This document shows, one piece after another, positions 61,801 through 64,000 of a stretch of 64,000 nucleotides of DNA. The stretch is from Trileptium ribeirensis (taxonomy: Eukaryota > Nematoda > Enoplea > Enoplida > Thoracostomopsidae). The stretch is from NCBI GenBank assembly GCA_030248225.1, contig JASANE010003495.1, positions 1 to 64,000 on the forward strand. Reading direction: 5' to 3'. The notes beneath the pieces are model-generated. The model was given only the letters and a program-made list of their open reading frames with translations, was not told the DNA's origin and made no database searches. Each line of letters begins with the position of its first letter. Position 1 is the stretch's first letter. The position numbers were made by a program, and so were the translations under genes.

Positions 61801-63156
61801 GACTTCTGGATGTGTAAAATAGCTGCTACAAGCATTGACCTGGCTTTGATTTAACAAACTCCTGCAGGTTATTATGAAAAATTCCTGCTCAAATTATGTG
61901 CCCTACTTACCTTTTACACGGCAAATTGGTTAGTTAATCTTTTCTTTTGCTTGGTTGTATTGGAGCTTGATCATTGTATAATATATATTACATATGTTTG
62001 GATTGCAGGATAAAGCAAAAAACGTGGAAAATTTCAAACAAAATTTTTAAACCGGAATTCCGGTTCCGGTATGGTTTTTGCCCTTTGCCGGAACCGGAAC
62101 CGGAACACGATTTTCGCCGGAACCGGAACCGGAATTCCGGTTACTCCCTGACATATAGGGATCTGAACAGCGGCCTCCCGACCTCCCACCCCCCGCTTAG
62201 AACAGCCAGCTCAAATTCGTCTTTGGACCGCTACAACGCCCAACGAAAAACAAACAGACGAAGTTTCACGTAATTTATTGTAAAAATGTCGGTGCAAAAA
62301 CATGGCTTCGCTTCGATTCACAAAATGCCCTTATCGTGGATCTGTGTTTCCTTTCAGAGGAACCGCGATACAGAACCAGTAGGCTTAGTGGTTACAACAG
62401 AACCTAAGAAAGCTGGTAACAGAGACTACTTTGCATTTCTAACAAAATACTTGTACAAAGGATCTTACAGCCACAATGCATGTACAAAACACATGTAAGG
62501 TTCTCGTCGGTTATGCCGAATCACAAAATTACTGTAAGGAGTAACTGAATTAAAAATAAAGACATATATAAGTTTGATGGTCTCGCATCCAATAACACTG
62601 CACACTTCTACTTCACTGCACTGGCCTGCCGTCAGTCTTCCGAAAAGCGGAGGTGAACATTGGTGGCACACACGTTCATTTTCGGGAGAAATTTCAAAGT
62701 GCGCAATGTTCTGTTCTATATGCTAGCTATATACCTCCATATTTTAAAGTATTTTAACTGACTTACCGAAATATTTTCAGGTTATAAAACAACGTTTTAG
62801 CATTAAAATTAGTAGTAAACACTAATGCTTAAGATGCATTTAGTAGACAGAAAACATGAGCTTAGGCCATTAAAAAATCATGGGTATAGTTGACAATGGA
62901 AGCTTCGGATGAGTCGGAGGGACGATCATGGTCAGGTTTGGAAAGAGGACCCAAAAATGTGGACAGGTTAACCATAAACATCGAAAGTATATACCACATA
63001 GGCCACATACGACTACATAGGCAACGCATACACCAAAAACTACATACATAGAATATAAATACAAATACCAATAAAGCAAATAATTACCCTTTCCATTTCC
63101 ATATACTCGCTGTCCAGCTTTGTAGCTTCCGCCGCGCCAACACGTTCACTGACATA
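22661..63156 (-). CDS. Endophilin-A (BAR + SH3), nine exons seen, first exon missing
   Basis: Membrane-curvature protein of clathrin-mediated and fast endocytosis and synaptic vesicle recycling: the BAR dimer bends membrane and the SH3 domain binds dynamin and synaptojanin. Coding exons on the minus strand, in transcript order: 63156-63088, 41845-41773, 37640-37497, 34209-34076, 32733-32667, 30867-30782, 29448-29345, 26528-26293, 22860-22661. They sum to 1113 nt (370 codons plus stop). Every junction is GT-AG and all phases match. The BAR region spans the first seven exons, a Ser/Thr/Pro-rich linker is exon eight, and SH3 is the last. Diagnostic strings include [27 protein letters not shown] and [12 protein letters not shown]. 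The start Met and amphipathic helix H0 (about 15 residues) should lie beyond position 64000. Introns run from 1.3 to 21.2 kb and are full of repeats. The orthologue assignment is firm; nematode affinity is from memory. Confidence 0.93.
23150..23346. mobile_element. Tc1/mariner-type MITE, second terminus family
   Basis: TACAGCCACGGCCAGAAATA on the left and TTATTTCTGGGCGCGACTGTA on the right are inverted repeats with TA at both edges. The interior is made of repeated CGATCGAAATTTCGAT/TTTTCGAT palindromes. Non-coding. Confidence 0.65.
23640..24000. repeat. Tandem array, about 85-bp unit, four copies
   Basis: TTCGTTCGAAATTCAAGT recurs near 23726, 23811, 23900 and 23983, each followed by TATATAAT and preceded by TTCATTACTAAATTTTGCTT. 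Units differ by several bases. Confidence 0.75.
24110..25090. other. Intronic stretch with C-rich tracts
   Basis: Contains C-tracts near 24684 and 24820 and the recurrent phrases ATGTAGCCCCCTGACTAA and AAATGTAGCACACCCCCC. These suggest a dispersed repeat of unknown type. No coding exon. Confidence 0.4.
25085..25175. repeat. Short-period repeat, about 22-27 bp
   Basis: Four to five imperfect copies of GTGTAGCCNNCCGACCTNAG in a row. The same GTAGCC-plus-C-tract phrase appears singly at 24.1-24.8 kb. Confidence 0.6.
26293..26528 (-). CDS. Endophilin-A exon: Ser/Thr/Pro-rich linker
   Basis: CTTTCCAG | CCTCGACGAC ... GTGAACG | GTACGT, 236 nt. It encodes a low-complexity linker beginning [20 protein letters not shown] and rich in S, T, P, A and G ([17 protein letters not shown]), ending PPAVN. 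Length and composition fit the variable BAR-SH3 linker. The phases (2 in, 1 out) match both neighbours, which supports it although the sequence itself is not conserved. A TIR element begins about 34 bp upstream of the acceptor. Confidence 0.85.
26563..27327. mobile_element. TIR element, 765 bp, beside an endophilin splice acceptor
   Basis: TTGAGCGGAGC (26563-26573) and its exact inverse GCTCCGCTCAA (27317-27327) form the ends. The body includes AAGCGAAGCGTTTTTATTTT and a GTCCGTTCGTCCGTTAG block. A related piece at 47.9-48.0 kb carries GGACGGACGGACAGACGG and CGCTTCGCTTCGCTCAATAA. No clear target duplication and no transposase. Confidence 0.5.
27720..29035. repeat. Tandem array, about 105-130 bp unit, roughly eleven diverged copies
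   Basis: Each unit carries GAACCRTTCCGTCTCTGCAA or a variant, AACTACAACTACATCTAACT, TATATCGATTTATCTGTTAT, GTAAGCCTTTAGGAAACATT and TTTGTTGTGAATTAATATTG. Copies are recognised near 27755, 27860, 27985, 28103, 28253, 28335, 28455, 28540, 28685, 28785 and 28905. The last two are almost identical; earlier ones are more diverged. Confidence 0.8.
29345..29448 (-). CDS. Endophilin-A exon: end of BAR
   Basis: TTTTCAG | ATTGAACAAG ... AAAGTCAT | GTAAGC, 104 nt. It encodes [20 protein letters not shown], then [14 protein letters not shown], the last BAR helix. It leaves in phase 2; the next exon supplies C to give Ile. The GT at GTCATG four codons earlier is possible but has poorer donor context. Confidence 0.9.
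30367..30497. mobile_element. Tc1/mariner-type MITE, second terminus family
   Basis: TACAGTCACGCTTAGAAAC on the left and TTTCTGAACGTGACTG on the right are inverted. The interior has TTGAACAGCTGTTCA and TTCGCG motifs shared with the copy at 32.06 kb. Non-coding. Confidence 0.6.
30782..30867 (-). CDS. Endophilin-A exon: BAR
   Basis: ATTATAG | ATGATGAAAT ... GAAAACGAT | GTAAGA, 86 nt. With the preceding G it reads [19 protein letters not shown], then [10 protein letters not shown]. The E-K-ES---A---M-N-LE-D pattern is endophilin-specific. It leaves in phase 0. Confidence 0.93.
30978..31858 (+). mobile_element. Copy of the internal-tandem dispersed family (3' truncated)
   Basis: Begins ACTAGTAACTCTATCGAGAT with GCAGAACGTAGTGAAGC. 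Two complete internal units and part of a third follow, period about 336 bp (CATTTNTCATTTTACTATGG at about 31303 and 31639). It breaks off after CACGAAAACCCCCAATTTAG with no right terminus. Confidence 0.7.
32060..32184. mobile_element. Tc1/mariner-type MITE, second terminus family
   Basis: TATAGCCACGCTCAGACATA on the left is mirrored by TATTCCTGAGGGTGATTGTA on the right. The internal TTGAACAGCTGTTAAT matches the copy at 30.37 kb. Confidence 0.5.
32667..32733 (-). CDS. Endophilin-A exon: BAR basic segment
   Basis: TTTTTTAG | CATCACAGAA ... ATGCACG | GTTAGC, 67 nt (22 codons plus one base). It encodes [20 protein letters not shown] then MH. This is the positively charged, membrane-contacting stretch of the BAR helix, with the invariant GRRLD(Y/F)D. 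Read on its own, it fits between its neighbours in phase. Confidence 0.93.
33513..33593. mobile_element. Tc1/mariner-type MITE, short (about 81 bp)
   Basis: CAGTCACGGACAGAAATAAG on the left and CAAAACCGTGACTGTA on the right. Same terminus family as the copies at 23.15 and 30.37 kb. A related, less clear piece (TACGCGTCAGAAATTACCG) lies at 32970-33043. Confidence 0.5.
34076..34209 (-). CDS. Endophilin-A exon: BAR
   Basis: TTTTGCAG | GTAAAGCATT ... GACGTTTGG | GTATGG, 134 nt. It encodes [25 protein letters not shown] and then [20 protein letters not shown], including the hallmark QNF(I/L)DPL. It leaves in phase 0. A second GT 9 nt downstream (GTAAAG) is less likely because it would insert residues absent from the family. 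Confidence 0.93.
35085..35505 (-). mobile_element. Short full copy of the internal-tandem family (inverted)
   Basis: In plus-strand reading it starts with GCGTAGTGTAACGTAGTCAA, GATTGTGTGTTGCAGGGG and TTGGGCTCATTCGAACCG, the inverse of the right end of other copies. It ends CTGCAATCTCGATAGAGTTA followed by CTAGT, the inverse of their left end. Only about one internal unit is present, in contrast to six at 42.3 kb. Confidence 0.65.
35621..36995. repeat. 46-bp tandem array split by an insertion
   Basis: About three copies (35621-35760) and six copies (36741-36995) of a unit with consensus AATCTCTAGCGCAAAAATTA then TGCATAGTACTAAACATATT. Both blocks read in the same direction and are separated by a 948-bp segment with inverted ends, so one array was apparently interrupted. 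Confidence 0.75.
35760..36707. mobile_element. Probable TIR insertion (948 bp) inside the 46-bp array
   Basis: TGAATTCGGAGA (35760-35771) is exactly inverted as TCTCCGAATTCA (36696-36707) at the two borders between array and unique sequence. The interior has no transposase. A target duplication could not be decided because the host sequence is itself repetitive. Confidence 0.5.
37114..37143. other. T-arm-like hairpin
   Basis: CCCCCAG-TTCGAAA-CTGGGGG forms a 7-bp stem with a 7-nt loop whose TTCGAAA is like a tRNA T loop / B box. No matching acceptor, D or anticodon arms could be drawn, so this is probably a SINE or MITE remnant. Confidence 0.4.
37497..37640 (-). CDS. Endophilin-A exon: BAR
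   Basis: TTTTTCAG | CAATCCGGGC ... AGTTTAG | GTAAAG, 144 nt. With the G from the previous exon it starts [17 protein letters not shown] and continues to [20 protein letters not shown], then DDTSL. The YPQ-EG-L--xM--YG--LGDD pattern is typical of endophilin. A Tc1-type MITE begins 34 bp upstream of the acceptor. Confidence 0.93.
37675..37897. mobile_element. Tc1/mariner-type MITE, 223 bp, best-preserved copy
   Basis: TACAGTACTCGCCAGAAATG on the left, continuing AGTG, is mirrored by CACCCATTTCTGGCGAGTAC plus TGTA on the right: a 24-bp inverted repeat with one mismatch, bounded by TA. The ends begin CAGTACT, as in Tc1-like elements. The interior is repeated TTCGTTCGATGTTCG-like motifs; no transposase. 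Confidence 0.8.
38100..38317. mobile_element. Tc1/mariner-type MITE, 218 bp
   Basis: TATAGTACTTGCCAAAGTAG on the left and GGCATTTCTGACGAGTAATG plus TA on the right. The same family as the copy 200 bp upstream at 37675, but more diverged. Confidence 0.6.
38695..39180. repeat. Tandem array, about 67-bp unit, seven copies
   Basis: The unit reads GCTGGTACCAACCCAACATC, TGAAGTTGGTAGTTTAGCCC, TAGGATACATATCTGACTGC and TCTGTT. AACATCTG recurs from about 38755 to 39108, with a last AACATCT at 39175. The first two copies are altered (C-rich insert); the later four are nearly identical. Frames through it give repetitive peptides with no biological support. Confidence 0.85.
40051..41464. mobile_element. 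CCGGAA-family hAT-like element, older copy (1.4 kb)
   Basis: The left end CAGGGAGTAACCGGCACCG and right end TAATTCCGGTTACCCTCTG are the family termini. The flanks ATAAATAC (40043-40050) and ATGAATAC (41465-41472) are an 8-bp duplication with one mismatch. Subterminal CCGGAACC/GGATCCGG motifs are fewer than in the copies at 59.5 kb. No transposase. Confidence 0.7.
41539..41731. mobile_element. Tc1/mariner-type MITE, 193 bp, next to an endophilin donor site
   Basis: TACAGTACTTGCCAAAAATG on the left and CCCAGAGAATACTGTA on the right. Its interior is like the copies at 37.7 and 38.1 kb. It ends 41 bp from the exon at 41773-41845. Confidence 0.6.
41773..41845 (-). CDS. Endophilin-A exon: BAR helix 1
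   Basis: TTTTAG | AAGATGGACG ... CCAATCCAG | GTAAAT, 73 nt, entering in phase 0 and leaving one base (G). It encodes [20 protein letters not shown] then QPNP, the very conserved YLQPNP turn. The ATG near its start is internal, not the initiator: the family has MERKxDVT here. A MITE end (41731) sits 41 bp past the donor junction. Confidence 0.9.
42297..44505 (+). mobile_element. Largest copy of the internal-tandem dispersed family (2.2 kb)
   Basis: Left end ACTAGTAACTCAGTCGACAT with GCAGAACGTAGTGAAGC; right end GCCGGTTCGAATGAGCCCAA and GCAACACACAATCTCCACTA plus CGTTCTG. Between them lie about six internal units. TTTATCATTTTACTATGRAA at about 42967, 43321 and 43676 gives a period of 355 bp, and the units at 43.02-43.75 kb are almost identical. 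No protein frame is conserved across units. The outer ends share the inverted word GAACGTAGTG/CACTACGTTC, suggesting a terminal inverted repeat, but the superfamily is undetermined. Confidence 0.75.
44880..46680 (+). mobile_element. Decayed non-LTR (LINE) retrotransposon: endonuclease and partial reverse transcriptase
   Basis: The APE-type endonuclease is readable across frameshifts: [10 protein letters not shown] at about 45070-45100 (catalytic GDFN), [21 protein letters not shown] and GHSMVAVK (the terminal S/GH motif) up to about 45375. Reverse transcriptase follows: [40 protein letters not shown] (motif A aspartate) and [20 protein letters not shown] up to about 46670. Multiple stops and shifts, and loss of the downstream YADD region, make it inactive. 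The clade (RTE- or CR1-like) cannot be fixed by eye. Confidence 0.85.
47340..48015. repeat. AT-rich dispersed repeat with ACTAATTA motifs
   Basis: Repeated phrases such as AACTAATTAGCATAT and GCTAATTAATAATTAAT are followed by GGACGGACGGACAGACGG and CGCTTCGCTTCGCTCAATAA at the right end. The right end resembles the element at 26.56 kb in reverse, so this is probably a diverged, truncated relative. Confidence 0.45.
47774..47817. other. Perfect 20-bp hairpin with GAAA loop
   Basis: CTTTACAATAACGATTCATT, loop GAAA, then the exact inverse complement. A perfect 20-bp stem with a GNRA-type tetraloop inside the AT-rich repeat. Confidence 0.9.
48035..48692. repeat. 219-bp tandem repeat, three near-identical copies
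   Basis: ATTATTCCTGCAGAACTG starts at 48040, 48259 and 48479. Each copy runs through CTCGATGAGAACATGGC, AATTAATCGCAAATCAAGCC and CATTTGATTAATTGG to TTTTTGCA. Only a handful of differences are seen. Confidence 0.9.
48700..50920. other. Intronic stretch without a supported gene
   Basis: AT-rich with TATATA-rich segments at 49150-49330 and 49480-49600. Near 49730-49785 GGCTCGAGTCCTCCC could be a decayed B box. No conserved exon or RNA gene seen. Confidence 0.35.
50935..51821. mobile_element. hAT-like element with (GGGTCC)n ends, 887 bp
   Basis: Ends TAGAGTTGCA (50935-50944) and TGCAACTCTA (51812-51821) are exact inverses. They are flanked by a perfect 8-bp duplication, GCACCAAC, at 50927-50934 and 51822-51829. 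Next to the left end (50950-51075) and right end (51600-51796) are CCGGGT hexamer arrays; on the right they are arranged as 39-bp units with TATTTCTTTCCAAAAATT. The central part is unique and has no transposase. The 8-bp duplication with short ends supports hAT. Confidence 0.8.
51600..51796 (+). repeat. 39-bp repeat with CCGGGT hexamers
   Basis: Four to five units of TTCCGGGTCCGGGTCCGGGT followed by ATTTCTTTCCAAAAA. All six frames are open because of the period, giving Gly-Pro or Arg-Val repeats. These are artefacts of the repeat. Confidence 0.85.
52584..54706. repeat. 199-bp tandem array, about nine units, highly homogeneous
   Basis: Unit starts (ATTGAATGTCCAAAAG) are seen at about 52584, 52783, 52982, 53289, 53488, 54132, 54331 and 54530, with a variant at 53935. 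Most spacings are exactly 199 bp. Each unit holds GACGTACCGCGGTTAAACCG and TTTCACTATGATGGCATTAA. The third unit contains a ~108-bp variant insert (53018-53125). At about 53500-53930 the array is broken by a truncated unit and unrelated sequence. Every unit has the same 64-codon frame, but 199 is not a multiple of three, so the frames do not join. Confidence 0.92.
53660..53860. other. Unrelated sequence interrupting the 199-bp array
   Basis: GC-richer text (CCCCGCGCTTTTGCGCCGCG) and an A-rich run (CCAAAAAAAAAACTCGC) lie between a truncated unit and a unit fragment that resumes at GCTTTCGATAGTTTATAC. Probably an insertion or a rearrangement or assembly junction; origin unknown. Confidence 0.5.
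55560..55680 (+). mobile_element. Possible tRNA-derived SINE relic
   Basis: GAGTGTGGCAAGTTTGCTC is A-box-like and ATCGGTTCGAAGTCCCAC is B-box-like, about 60 nt apart. No complete cloverleaf can be drawn. Confidence 0.35.
55690..57730. other. Intronic stretch without a supported gene
   Basis: AT-rich. A small hairpin AGGCAGC-CGTAAA-GCTGCCT sits at about 56276-56295, beside a GCGCCACCCCTGCAGTCC phrase that resembles the GGGGCG MITE ends. No exon or RNA gene recognised. Confidence 0.35.
57735..57930. repeat. Tandem repeat, about 40-50 bp unit, four to five copies
   Basis: Alternating GAACATGGGTCGGGTGTAAT and AACCTGGGGTCTGAATTTAG blocks recur (GTACATGGGTTGGATGTAAA, GAACATGGTTGGGCTATAAG, AACCTAGAGGGTCTGAATTT). 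Diverged copies. Confidence 0.65.
59476..60668 (-). mobile_element. CCGGAA-family hAT-like element, copy 1 (1193 bp)
   Basis: Ends CAGGGAGTAACCGG and CCGGTTATTCCCTG are inverted repeats. The flanking 8-bp duplication CTTGATAG (59468-59475 and 60669-60676) is perfect. (GGTTCC)n arrays lie inside both ends (59490-59580 and 60573-60660). The middle ~1 kb is AT-rich without a transposase frame. Strand is assigned relative to copy 2. Non-autonomous hAT is the best fit; what is seen is ends, duplication and arrays. Confidence 0.85.
60968..62150 (+). mobile_element. CCGGAA-family hAT-like element, copy 2 (1183 bp, opposite orientation)
   Basis: Begins CAGGGAATAACCGGAACC and ends CCGGAATTCCGGTTACTCCC plus TG, with a perfect 8-bp duplication ACATATAG at 60960-60967 and 62151-62158. 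The sequence is the inverse of copy 1 along its whole length with scattered differences and small indels. The different duplications show that the two inserted independently. Confidence 0.87.
62160..63080. other. Intronic stretch without a supported gene
   Basis: Lies between copy 2 of the hAT-like element and the endophilin exon at 63088. A C-rich patch at 62177-62200; otherwise AT-rich, with no exon or RNA gene recognised. Confidence 0.4.
63088..63156 (-). CDS. Endophilin-A exon (first visible): start of BAR domain
   Basis: Minus strand reads TTTTCAG | 69 nt | GTAATT, phase 0 at both ends. It encodes [20 protein letters not shown] followed by MER. This is the segment after the N-terminal amphipathic helix in endophilins (family pattern KVSEKVGGAEGTKLD, then EMER). 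The upstream exon carrying the initiator Met was searched for by eye up to 64000 and not found. Confidence 0.9.
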
Positions 63157-63868
63157 CTGAAAATAATTGTGTAATGTGCACACATACTATATTTGGATTC
63201 TAAGTGGAGTGAATGAAACGAGGGGTTAGCAGAATTCTTATTAAGGGTATTGGTGGCGCGATAGTGTCGGTTACTGGGTTTTTTAGGTTGACAATTATAC
63301 CTCTAATTCGGCTAGGTTGACTAAGTCCGATAGCTCATTTGAAAGCTTGAAATATATTTTCGAGACGATTTAATTTGCGAAGCTCAATTTATATAATCCT
63401 CCTTTTCCCGAAAAGTCAGGCCAAAAAAGCTCGAGTCGGATCGCTAAGAAACCCTATAAATCACGTTATTTATTGTATCGCAGTAACTGGTGTCACTACC
63501 TTCGTAAAATAGGGCTCAATTTGTAAAGCGAACAAAGCCGTATAAGACTATATACAAGCTATGTAAGCTTTGCAATATACACTTCATAGCTGCTGTAATC
63601 AAGAGAGGTTCCAAACGGGCCACTGAGACCCAAAATTAGCCAAAACAATAAACTATATCTCCACAAACCCTTCATCTATATTACTAAAGGTGTCATTTTG
63701 CAAGCTCTGCTGGCTTCTCCAAATAAGAGGAAATGGAGCATCCAGGCATTTTCACTTCCCTCAGGTTACCCCAGTTCATGCCCGCAGGTAAATTTTCGCC
63801 TGTCACAGTTGAAGCCCCTCAGGTACTTTCCTGCAGCAGTAAAAATTACCAAATTTTTATCTGATGAG

Positions 63869-64000
63869 CAGGGAATAACCGGAACCGAAATTTACCGGAA
63901 CCGGAACCAGTAACCGGAACCGTCCATTTAAACCGGATCCGGAACCGGAACCGGAACCTGGTCTTCGAAATTTATATATAGTAAAACAGATGATGGAAGA
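63869..64000 (+). mobile_element. CCGGAA-family hAT-like element, copy 3 (cut by window end)
   Basis: Begins CAGGGAATAACCGGAACCGA after CTGATGAG. It follows copy 2 almost base for base through AAACCGGATCCGGAACCGG and GATGATGGAAGA to the last base. Same orientation as copy 2. Its right end is outside the window. Confidence 0.85.

Overview
This is eukaryotic, AT-rich, intron-containing animal DNA. It holds parts of two protein-coding genes surrounded by a dense layer of transposon relics and tandem repeats. The only gene I recognise is an endophilin-A orthologue on the minus strand. Its encoded residues look closest to nematode endophilin (for example [19 protein letters not shown] and [19 protein letters not shown], compared from memory), and its splice acceptors are the short TTTTCAG/TTTTTAG type. 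I therefore infer an ecdysozoan, most likely a nematode with a large, repeat-rich genome. A basal lineage such as the mermithids is possible, but the window alone cannot settle this.

Layout. (1) Positions 1-2063, plus strand: the 3' part of a gene for a long, acidic, low-complexity, probably nuclear protein of unknown family. (2) 2064-22660: about 20 kb with no supported gene. It holds a 3.66-kb hAT-like element (2537-6199), a piggyBac-type MITE carrying two tRNA-like units (10551-10965), tRNA-derived SINE copies (7.8 and 14.5-14.8 kb), copies of a dispersed family with internal tandem units (12.7 and 19.05 kb), and Tc1/mariner-type MITEs. (3) 22661-63156, minus strand: endophilin-A, nine coding exons recovered totalling 1113 nt (370 codons plus stop), all GT-AG with matching phases. 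Only the first short coding exon is missing, beyond the right edge. The first visible intron is 21.2 kb. (4) The introns carry a ~115-bp array (27.7-29.0 kb), internal-tandem family copies (31.0, 35.1 and 42.3-44.5 kb), a 46-bp array interrupted by a TIR insertion (35.6-37.0 kb), a 67-bp array (38.7-39.2 kb), a decayed non-LTR retrotransposon (44.9-46.7 kb), a 219-bp triplication (48.0-48.7 kb), an 887-bp hAT-like element with GGGTCC arrays (50.9-51.8 kb), a near-identical 199-bp array (52.6-54.7 kb), and two opposed ~1.19-kb hAT-like elements with CCGGAA arrays (59.5-62.2 kb). A third copy starts at 63869 and runs off the end.

How it fits together. The endophilin product would bend membranes (BAR) and recruit proline-rich partners such as dynamin and synaptojanin (SH3) in endocytosis. 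Everything else looks like mobile or satellite DNA that expanded the introns. Three coding exons have transposon ends within about 45 bp of a splice site. The most notable features are the hAT-like families whose ends are built of hexamer arrays, the 1.2-kb intronic inverted repeat made by two of them, and the homogeneous 199-bp array. All family names rest on reading motifs, termini and target-site duplications by eye; no database search was run.
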